Below are positions 22,301 through 34,300 of a stretch of 49,662 nucleotides of DNA, in pieces. The DNA is taken from assembly GCA_000969725.1 (NCBI GenBank), contig JXSR01S045781.1; one strand, 5' to 3'. Position numbers and translations under genes: made by a program. How positions within the stretch are numbered: the first letter of the stretch is position 1; the number at the start of each line of letters is the position of its first letter. Under the pieces are notes generated by a model that searched no databases, was not told where the DNA came from, and was given only the letters and a program-made list of their open reading frames with translations. Source of the stretch: Ophiothrix spiculata (Eukaryota > Echinodermata > Ophiuroidea > Amphilepidida > Ophiotrichidae).

Positions 22301-25300
22301 CAGTTTTTCAAAACACCCCCTAAAGAGTGATTGTTTCTGAAGCCAAAATATACCCTTTTTCTGTGATTCACATTCTAAATTAGTAATTTACAGTTACCAT
22401 TTTAACACTAGGGTTTGAAAAAGTACCCTATTTCTTGAAAATGAGCTAAAATGACTGTTTTTGAAACCCTAAAAGGTGTCACCTTATACACCCTTTTGTC
22501 CTCAAAAACAACCCTAATTCACCTTTTTCTTGGTCACGCTATGCCTGCAGCATTATACTTGAGTGGCCCCCGGGGATTTTTGCAAATCTTCAGATTATTT
22601 TGCATTACCGGTTATAAATCTGCTTGTGCATATTGCACTGATTGTTAAAAATCTACATGGATAAGTTTGATTGGAAATGGATTTTCAAGAATGGATTTTC
22701 AATTTCTCCTTTTAATTCATGACCATGTATTTTTCAGCAACCAAGCCAGAAGGCGATGCAGTTCAGAGGGAGATCTCGCCCATTGAAGATGTGCTACAAA
22801 GTAAGTCTTCCAATAACAATTAAACATACATGATTGGTCGTTCAGGTAACTTGTTAAAAATTAATAATAAGAGAAATTTGACATTGGTTATATAAGCATT
22901 TGCCTCAGTTTTGCTAGTAACTGTTTGACAAAATTTGATTTGCTTAATGAGACTCTGAATGTAGATTTTAATTGTGTGTCATCTATTCGACATGTTTTTC
23001 TCTATCTTGACTCTTTTGCAGATACGACTTTCTAGCACTCACATGACGACATGTGATTCACAGTATCGAATTTATCAGATTTGTTTTGAGTAATGTCAAC
23101 CAATGAAACTGATTGCTTTAAATGTCCTTGGCCAATGAACATGCATGTTTCAACCAACTAAGAACTCCATGGTTGTTGGTCAAGGAACTCCATGTTCCTT
23201 GACCAATTAACATGGAGTTCTAAGTTGGTTGAAGCATGTTTCTCTTTTCACTAATATTAAATATTGTGAATACTTCTAAACATTGGAATTTCATTTGAAA
23301 GTGATTTAACAGGTGTGTCACCATAGTCGTATTATAATAATGAAGTGTTTGTAAAGGTAAAAAATCGTCTGAAGAGTTTGCATGCAAATAGAAAGACAGG
23401 CAACCAAGCAAAGGAAATTTGGAAAAGCTTTCCGAAAAAGATGAGCTTAACAGTTGTGGCAGCACAACAGGAATGTTCACTGACCGATTTCCAAGATGAT
23501 ATGGGGAATTTTGAATTACTTTTCTAACAAAAATCTCAAGTTTGAAGTATTTTTCAAGTTAGGAGCTCAAAAAAAGATACCAAGGTCTTCCTGTCCAGGA
23601 AATAGATTGACATCCTTGGGTATGAAACCAAAAAGTTTGGCCGTGAAGAGATTGCATTGCCTTTGTTAGGAATGAGTTCACTTTTTGAATCCAGACCAAG
23701 GAAATTTTATTGGGGAATCTGGACTCTCCGCCATTTTGTGCCGGTCATGGAACAGAGTCTCTTATTGTAACTTTGGATATATTTGGAGTTTGGCCCGATA
23801 TCCAGGCAGATCGTGTAAATCTCCACTTGCCGCATATACAAACGTGTGCATTTTGTTTTACGCACAAACCGTGTCTACGTTTCAAGTAGCGTCTATTGTG
23901 ACTTTCTCTGATCAAAGTACGCAAATTTTCCTGCTAATCTGTTTCAAAGACTCTCGAAGTGTGACATGCGGAAACGTAAAATGACGGAGGTACAATAACT
24001 CACCCTTCATAAGCGACAATCCAAGATGGCCGCCATCAGATAGGATGTACATGGCAGTCAAATCAAAATGGCGGCGAGTCCAGATTCCTGTTTATACGTT
24101 CTTTGGTCCAGACATTTTGATAAAATGAAGTTGTTATTATGGGATTGTTCTAGTGTTTTTTCCACTTATACCTCAACAGAACATCTAAAGAAAGGGCTAG
24201 CATCATTTGAACTCTACTACCGGAGTTTATGTCAAGATTTTGAGCAGCGTATCAAGGAAGCTGAGATATCATTGGAAGTTGCCTTAGCAGATCTTCAGGT
24301 GTCCTCATCTATGGAGAATGTAGCCAGCAGTGCAGGTAGGAGTAAAGCGAAGGCAGGGAATTTAAAAGGGGGAACCGATGCTTGCCACCATTTTTTTGTC
24401 ACTCATTGAGTAGAATTAACGTTCCGCCGGATTTATTAAGAAAGGGCTAGGGCATATTGTGTAAATTTTCACTTGATGGTTAGTAAGTACATGTATGTGC
24501 ATTTTGTGCCATGCTTCTAGCAGCGTCTTTTGAGACTTGCTCTGAACTGGAAATCCAGATTTTCCCATGATTCGTGTTCAAAGAGTCTGGAGGTGTTGCA
24601 ATGCAGTCGTGAAATACCAGAGGTACAATATTTCACCCTCCATGAGCGACAGTCCAAAGTTACTGTCATCCCATATAAGATTAAATGGCAGTCAAATTTC
24701 CCTTAATGAATTCCTTAGGTATAGGACAAATCTCTCCCATCTCTCTTGCTTTAGATGCTTTAGGACTGTGTTGACAAAATTACCATGTGTCAATCAACCC
24801 TGCTGTAAGTCCCCTTCCTCCTTTATTCACTATCAATATATCCTCCTAAATATATATATAACTAACTAAATAGAGAGGATAACCTGGGTCTGGTTTAGAT
24901 TTTATTAATACCAACCTAACAGAGGTTTTAGTCACCCCTATTTCCCCCCAGGGGTTTTAGGGGACGCAACTACCTTAATTCGTTTTAAGGGGGTTCTACC
25001 AGCCAGGGGTGTCAGAGGGTCCTTTTACACACAAGGGAGCAACAGGGGATCCCATACGTCCCTTCCGATTTCGTCGAGCCCCATGACCGAGTCGAGGTTT
25101 TATTCACCCCTATTTTCCCCCGGGGGTTTTAGGGGATGCAACTACCTTAATTCATTTTAAGGGGGTTGTTCTACCAACCAGGGGTTTCAGGGGGTCCTTT
25201 TACCCTCAAGGGGGCAATAGGGGATCCCATACGTCCCTTTCAATTTCCTCGAGCACTGTGACCGAGCCAAGGTTTTAGTCCCCTTATTTTTCCCCCGTTG

Positions 25301-28300
25301 GTTTTAGGAGACGCAACTACCTTAATTTGTGGTGGGGGGGTTGTTCTACCAACCAGGGATTTCAGGGGGTCCTTTTACCCCCAACAATACCAACTTAGAG
25401 CACAGGAATACAGAGGTTGAGGGTTTGAACTCCAGTCAGCACTACCGATCGGACCATGCTCCTTGTTTCCTTGGGCAAAAAACTTTACTCACCACATATT
25501 TATTATACACTGATCTCTTCACAATTGTCACTAATCTCAGTATATTTGACATTAACAGTAGACTCCCCAAAATAGTACTGATTCTGCATCTATTTGATAA
25601 TCCTGTATCTTGTTTGTGGAGGTTAACAGTCACGCAGATGTATTCTTTCCCATATCTTAACCATTAATTTTAAATTAACAAAAGAGGCCCCCCCCCCCCA
25701 CCCCAGTTAGATAAGCACATATTATCCATATCTAACTTCTATTTAAAATAATAATAAAATATTAGATAGCTTTAAAAAGTGATACTCATACAATAAAATC
25801 TGCGACCCTTGTAGGTTTATGATAAACTGGGGAAAATTTGTTTTAAATACTGATTATAATAATGTTAGTAAGAATAATGGCATTTATGTTGCTCCTTTCC
25901 AGAAGTTACAAAGTGCCAGCCAGTTTTATTACACCATATCAAGGGAATCATTAGAATTATTTCATCTTGCACTTAGTCACTTGTAGCCAACATGCAACAG
26001 CTGCCAACGACCAAACATAGACTTATCAGCACCTTGGTTGTGATGGTCCCTCCTAAACAGCTCCCCAATTTGCTCAATTTGACGAGACAAGTGTGATAAA
26101 GTGATTTGCCCAGGTACACATCATGTTGGCACTGGTGGAGCTCCAAATCACAACCCTCTGTTTATAAGTCCTTCACTGTTCCGCTTATCTACTAGACTAC
26201 TCCACTCACTATAACTATGTGTATGTCAATATTTTCATACATTAATAATGCTAATGTTTCCATACATATTGATTACATTTTTGACCACATCTTAAAACAT
26301 TTTCTTTGAGTTTGGACTAATATGGCTCAATTATATCACACAAGTATATAAGTACATGTCATTTATTTTTTCTCCTTATGTCAGCACAAGATATTGCGGC
26401 AGCAAAAGGAGTTCAGGAGTGTGAAGACAGAAGGCAGCATCTTGAGCGAGAACTTGAAGCATGTACAAAGCTCTTGGTAGAATCTTATGATAGGTGAGGT
26501 ATATATCTGATTTGGTCCTAGTATCAATGTTGAAGAAAGATATGCTTTCCATTTGCCATGAATTTATGTTGCATTTACTCACCATGAATTAAGTCAATAG
26601 GCAAAACAAACTTTTAATGGACAAAGTAAACAAAAATCCAGAGTAGGAGTTGCATTTACAAACAGTGGGGCCCGGCACTCTGAATTTTCGTTTTCACTGT
26701 CCAACAAATTGTTGAGTGGCCTATAAATGGACAAGTTGCACATATCCAAAATGCAATTTGATTTGATTTTAAAATGCAGGTATTATGACTGGTCACTTCA
26801 TCTCTGCAAAATACAAACACAGTTGACACTGCTTAATTGGGATCCTCTTAAACGGGATTTTTGGTTAATTGACATTTGACCTATTACTTAGGGCATTCCT
26901 TTTGATAATCGGGATACTTTTTGGCAAATTGCATTTATTTGCCAGTAAATTTCCTTACAACTATGACGACAGATATTTGATGTGATGTCAGAGGGTGCGA
27001 ACACAGCTTGTGCACCACTTTCAGTTTTGATAAAAAATAGTTGGGAATTTAGATTATAACAGATGAAATTTGTATATGTTTCAGGCACTTGAGTGAGCAT
27101 GTTCCAGCACCTAGTTTACTACCAGTCCACATAAGCATTGTATTACATGGCAAGCCGGTAACTCTCAAAGAAGTCAAGCTCAAACCACACGACAGGTTAG
27201 TATCAGAGCAGCTGCTGTTGTTTTTGTTGTGTATAGCTGCAGTATTTCTTTTTAAAGGTACATAGTCCGATTTTTCAAATTTCAGTTTTCACTGTCATAT
27301 GAAAGATATTTCAATTTCAAATTTCAGTTAAATTGGAACAACCCTTTTGATTTTATGAGTAATTTTGTAATTTCCACTTGCCTATACTTTACTGTGTGAT
27401 TAATTTTATGGTCACCATTATGTAACACGTTTCAGCCGTAAAATTTCACATGGGTAATAAGAAAAATATGAGGAATATTTTGGTATCAAAATCTCAGAAA
27501 GTTTGAAAAAAATGCTGACCCAAGCAGACAGGCCTCCTTTAGTTCAGAGTTGTTGCAATTCAATAGAACTCATAGTCAAGAATCGTGCCTGATGTCGAAC
27601 TTCTAATTCCATCAGAACCGTTGCTTTACTTACTCATATTAATCAGGCTCCAACATCCAAAACATAAGAAAAATATGATAAAAACCAAGATAGAAATCCT
27701 CTTTCCATCCAAGTTTTACTTGGTGCAAAAACTTTAAACTTGATTTTCTCAGAAGAACTATAGTTTCTGAATCAGCCAATGCTTTTTGCCAATTTAGATG
27801 TAACTTTGCAACTGAACATCCAATAACCAAAAAAAAGTGTCATTTTAAAGCCTAAGATATCAGCTTTTGGATGAGACCAAAATATCAGATTTGATTTTGA
27901 AACCTTTAAGATACCTTTCGATGTGACAGGTCGCATATCATGAGCATGATGACATGTTTCATGTGTGAAGATAGGAAAATGGTGTTTTTAATTTGATGAG
28001 GGGAATGATTGAATCATGATGACGAAGTTTGTATCTCCAATTAAATTACATAGAATCAACTTAGATGTTATAACAAAAAGAGAATCATTCTTGCAATGTA
28101 GCAAATATTTTTCATTCTGCAAAAGACGACACATTCTATCGCACTCGAATGTCGTCTTTTACAATAGAATGTGTTTAATCTCAAAATCAGCCAACATTCT
28201 ATGAATTGACTGTACATGGAATCGCCATATTTTAGAAGAATCCTGGGTATTTGTAAATTTAATCACGAAATCAGCAAACGTTAAATGGATTTGCTGTGCT

Positions 28301-31300
28301 GTGAATCACTATATTTTTAGAACAATCCTGGTTTTCTTCATTTCTCCTATGAGTTTCATGGCTTGATCTCATGTAATCTTTTCAGCCTGTCTAGAATCAA
28401 AGAGATTGTGATCGAGAGGATGGAGAGGTTAGGAGACCCGGTAGCAGTTTATCCAGATGAAGTCAAATATGTCTTAGTTGGGTAAGTTCAGCACTTATGA
28501 AAATACCTGAAAAGCTTAGAAACACATGTCAGGGTATTAAAGTTTACAGTTTTTATCTAATTATCAATGAAATTACACTAAAAGATATACTCTATAGACG
28601 TTGGAAGTGTGCAGTCAGTAGCCGATTAACGCACATAAACCAATACCGGTATGACCAAAGAAGTAAATTAGCCTGTATTTTTCGAATCATTACCATGAAG
28701 TCAATCTTGCTGAATATTCAAATGAACTTGTGTTTAAGGTTTGTCCATTATGAAAAAAACAAAAATCATGAACGATTCATGTACAAACACTATTAATACG
28801 CAGTGATTTGGCGTTAATCAATCCTAATCAATCATTTCCTAGTCTCTTACACAATACAAACACCATTATACAATGTTGTACAAAACAAGGGATATGCTAT
28901 AAATTTCACAACAGAGTTTGATTTTGCTTACTGCATACTTCAAGGTTTATAGGAGTATAGCTGAATTGAATTTCATGGTGGAGGTTGAAGATATACCATG
29001 TACCAATATGCCTTAGAGAAGTAACTTTTATTAAAATGTATTGCTCATGGCTCACAATTGAGTATGAGGAAGAAGTTTGAGTTTATTTGCAGCTGAAATT
29101 CAAGAGCTCACGCATGTAAAAATATACCCACCGACAACACAGTTTCAAAAGGGAACTATGAAAGTGGTACCATATGGATATCCGTGCAAATGTATGTATG
29201 TGTGTTAACCATAATTGGTCAATGTATCCTTATGCATGGACATTTATGGTACTTGCACATAATCATTAGGGCCAAAACATAGTCGGCCTTCAAAAAACAA
29301 ACATTTGGTTTTATTTTTCACCTTGTAACAAGAATGTGAAAAATAACTCAAAATGTCATGTCTTATGTCAGTGGTTCCTGAAATGGTTCTTCAGGTGACC
29401 TGAAGAACCATTTCAAGAACCACTGACCCAAAACTGGAGGTCATACAGTGTGCAATCCAAATTTATGACATAAGGCAGCTATTGCAGATACAACTTTCTT
29501 GCACTCACGTGACGATTTATCATCCTGTCTTGAGTCAAATTTGTCTGTTAGTAATGTGGGGAATCGGTACTCGCCGCCATTTTGATTTTACCGCCGTGTA
29601 AATCCTATGGGATAGCAGCCATCTTGGATTGTCACTCATGGAGGGTGAGTTATTGTACCTCTGGCATGTTATTGCTCCGCGTGCCTCACTTTGAGAGTCT
29701 TCGCAACGGATTAGCGGCAAAATTGGTGTACTTTGATCAAAGAAAAATGCTACTTAAAACGCAGACATGGTTAGCTTGTGAAACAAAATGCACCCGCTGT
29801 ATATGCGTCAAGTGAAGATTTACGCGATCTGCCTGGATATCAGGCCAAACTCTGAATATATCCGGAGGTAAAATAACTCTGCTCCATGAGTGACGTGTAT
29901 CCCAATTCCCCCAAAAAAATTCTATGGTTCACACCAACATTTCCATCTACAATGACATCCCATTTTACTAATCTCTAAATGAACACATCTTTTCCAGACC
30001 ATTTGCCAAAGACAATGGTATCTTACCAATAGAAGCCATAGAACGTGTCGCGTGTGGAGAGATGGCCGTAGATGCTGCTGAACAAGATGGAAACACCACA
30101 GAAGGAGTGGGGAGGCTAGATGATATCACCTTGTTGTCAACTGGGTGCCATCCAGTACTAGAGTATGCTGTTAAGCCTGCGAGTGTTATAGTCCTACTAG
30201 GACCTATCAAATTACAAAGGTAAGAGTGAAGGAGTAGGGAGGCTAGATGATATCACCTTGTTGCCGACTGGGTGCCATCCAGTACTAGAGTATGCTGTTA
30301 AGCCTGCGAGTGTTATAGTCCTACTAGGACCTATTAAATTACAAAGGTAAGAATGGCGGATGTTTAGGAGTGGGGAGGCTAGATGATATCACCTTGTTAC
30401 CGACTGGGTGCCATCCAGTACTAGAGTATGCTGTTAAGCCTGCGAGTGTTATAGTCCTACTAGGACCTATCAAATTACAAAGGTGAGAATAGCGGATGTG
30501 GCAATATTGAGTGAGAAATTTATATCAAACAGTCTGCGGTTTTAATTTTCTTGTTGTGTAAATCAAGTTGTTTTTTTCTGTCAGAGGGGGAGATTTGTTT
30601 TCCTCTCCTCACAAGCAATGGTGCAAAGTTTTGTTTTCCTGTTAGAAGTAGGGGAAGTTTTTTATTTTACAATCTAACCACCTCTTTGATATCTAATGGT
30701 GGGGCTCTACTTGTTGAAATTTGAAATAATGGGGCAATCTACACGCGTAGTGCAAATGCGCATCTGCCGCTTTGCAGTAGACTGTAGCTACACGGGTATC
30801 AGATCCGGATCTGCTGTACAGCACTCTGCATGTATTAGTATGTGTAAGTGGTCTACGGAGCTACGGATATCAGATCTGGATCTCAGAGATGCGCATGCAT
30901 CTGGATCTTCACTCTGCTGTAGATTGCCCCATTGAAAATTTCTTTCCTTGACCCTGTAAAGTGTAACCTCAAATGTGTAACAATCGAGGACTGGTGTTTG
31001 GGAAGAGTAAAAAATGACAAAGCAACAGACATTTAATGACTAGCATTTTGCTTCAGATTCTGCAAAATATTTTTTATGAAGATGGGTATCTGTTAAATTG
31101 AAAACATTTAGAATTTAACTCATACATTTTCAAAAAGATTTTTGTTGTTGAAAGGTATTCAAGAATGCTACAGAGTTGTTCATCTCCAATCAACAGCTCA
31201 GCATCCGATGCGTCGGCGTATTTTTATCATGCTCGCATAGCAAAAGCCACCCTTGCGTGATAAAAATATGCGGACAAGTGGATGCATCGTTGTTGATTGG

Positions 31301-34300
31301 CGATGAACAACTATGTAGCGTGTTTGAGTACCTAATTCAATTCGTCAATGAAATTGATTTCCTTTTATACACGGTTTATGACAGGACTTCAAAACAGGTG
31401 AAGTGTGGAAGCATGTTCAGTAATTAAATATATGTGGCTTTCCCTGAAGCTATTTTAAGATCACATTGGCTTTTCACTTCCCACTGTACTGTAAAGATGT
31501 ATAGTTTGAAGCCTTATGGTTTATTCAGCCTCTGTCAATACATTGTACGACGCCCATTGATGCACAGTCTTTTTCACGCGCTATTCCTAATGCATAGCGC
31601 GTGTGTTAAGACTGCCCGTTGATGGGCATCGATCGATGCATATCGACAAGACTCTGAATAAATCATTACGCATATTATTTGCAGAAATATCCAAAGTTAA
31701 CATCACCATGTTTCGATGTGTTCCATTTTTCTCAATGCAGTGAGATGCCCAAAAGATGCTTTGTGAAGACATTCAAGGAAGGCTCCCCAGAGAAAGTGGA
31801 TTACTACACATGTAAACAGTGCAAGTTTAACTGTAAGTCAAATGATCATTTTTAAACATCCGTTGAAAGAACAAATCAGTTTTATTTCACTTCAATAATT
31901 ATAAGCAAAGCAATTTGAACTTGGCAGATTTGTGTATAAAAGTATATAAAAACTGACACCAGTATTTTTGGTAAAGAAAAAATAAAATTGACATGGAAAA
32001 CATTTCTCACTTTTCAGATGTGATGATGTTTGTTTTCTATATTTTTTACAGGGCTTTGTAAGTCATGTAGAGACTTTTGCCACAAAGATCATCCTACTGT
32101 ACCATATGTCATGGGACATACACCAACATGGTAAGTATAAATATCAAGAACAATGGTAATTTACTCCTTATTAGGTCATTTAAAATTATTTGTTTGTCTC
32201 AAAGCTCCTGCACGAGTTAGTTTTAGTGTGCGCGTTAGTTTTTCAAAAAGTCGAAAAAGATATTTTTCCACTTTTTAATTTTTTTTTTTACACTATTAAA
32301 ATTCCCAACTCTGATTTTGTGTTCGCCAAATTTTTCGCAACAACACTCTCCGATGTGATGATTTAATGATACGAAATTTAATTAATTTGGCCCTTTATTC
32401 TGTTTTTGATTTATAAAAGGCCAAAATTAACTTTAATTTTGTATCATGTCAATATATTAGGGATACATACGGAACTCTTTATTTGTAAAATAGAACTCAG
32501 GACTTCTGTCACACAAGGAAAAAAATCTTTAAAAAATCAAAAAAACAAAATCAAAAAACTCTTTCGGCCTTTTGCATTAGTTTTGTCAAGAGTAGGAGAG
32601 CTTTGAGACAAACAATTAATTTTAAATGGCCTTATATAAATAATTCCTGCTCATGAGCCAGCAGTGCAAATTGTCTGCCTTGGTTGACAACAGACTGTGG
32701 GTCTGCTATTGTCCTCAATGCTCAAATAAAGAGCAGGAAATATTTGTTTTATATAACACAAAAGTATTCCTGATAGTCAATCGGTCATTCTTACATCAGG
32801 AGAACTGGACCCGATTCTCAGCTGTTTTAAAAAGGGCCATAAAAAGTTAATTGTTTGTCTCAAAGCTCTCCTACTCTTGAAAAACTAATGCGAAATGCAT
32901 TTGTTTTCTTAGGGTTTTTTTAAGATTTTTTTGTGTGTGACGAGAGAAGTCCTGAGTGCCATTCTACATATATAAAGAAAAAGAATTTCATGTCTACCCC
33001 CTCATATCTTAACATGATACAAAATTATTGGCCTGTTTAAAAATCAAAAAGAACTAAATTAATAAACTTTTTATTGCAAGTAAATATATTAAAGGAGTTT
33101 ATATGGTTGGATACACCGTGGATTTGCACCATTGATTCGTCGATTTGGCTCGCTCCATTCATTTTTTAATACGGAACTGATGACTTGCATATGCATTTGC
33201 ATTTGGTTATGGAGCTTCTTGAGTATTAATTAATTACGTCACCTACGTTAACACATCGGACAAAGCCGTTGTGAAAAATTGGTGAACACAAAATAAAAGT
33301 TGGGAAATTTTAATATTTTTCAAAAAATAAAAAATAAAAAATGTGAAAAAAATAATTTCTTTGACATTTTGAAAAACTAATGCGCACTCTTAAACTAACG
33401 TGCGCAGGCACTTTGAGACAAACAATTAATTTTAAATGGTCTATAATCTTGTATTTGCCCAATCAAATGACTGGAATATTTTAATGTGTTTTATAAAATA
33501 TAAGTCCAAATTTATATCAAACCCCTTTATGTTGTTTGTTTATAAGCATGGCTCAACTTACGGAAAAAAGTGCAGTAGACTCAGGCTTGATGCAAATCAT
33601 CATTCAAATCACAACAAAATTGCTCTAGTGACTATGTTTGACATTATCACAGTACAGGAATACTTGTGATTTGGTTGGCAATATTGTGACGCATAATCAG
33701 CAGTCTATTCAGGGGTAAATGTTCAAAAAAAATGATTTAGCATTTTTGAAACTTAATCCAAATGAATTTGTGAAAAATGTAAAGAAAATGCTCCTTGGTA
33801 AATATACTTATATTCAACACAAAGCTTAATAGTTGAAGTGAAAAACTTTTTTTGAAAATGGAGAGTCTAACCAAATTTGTCGAACTTTATTTAGAGTCCA
33901 TCAATAAACAAAACGATTTTTCAAGATTTTTAACTGTATCATTTTTTTTTTCATTCAGGGCTTGTTGTCATTGTCCAAGGAAGAAAAAGGTAAGAAGCTG
34001 ACTATAGGCAAACAAATAATTTATTGGACAATTTAGACAGAAATTCATAGCGCAGGGCCCCATTGTTTGTAAATGCAGCCCGTTCCATGCATTTTTGTTT
34101 AAATTGTCCAATAAATTATTGTTTGACTTATAATATATTTGTATGAAATCCCTAAAGATGTAGGTTCCAATCACATTCTCATCCCCAGGGCCCGGATGGG
34201 GTTACTTACATTGATAAGGTATACGTATATGTGCCTGCCTTTTTGTTGCGGGTTTTCACAGATTTTGGTATAGGGATGCGGTGGTTTTCATCAAAAATGA

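Noticed and set aside
24068-24178. Upstream extension of exon 5 from the ATG at 24068
   Set aside because: It reads through the terminal repeat of a family D element. The splice acceptor at 24178-24179 fits the phase of exon 4.
30231-30482. Copies 2 and 3 of exon 9 as extra coding exons
   Set aside because: Neither has a polypyrimidine tract or the 5' half of the exon, and reading through hits a stop at the first donor. They are better seen as intronic duplicates.
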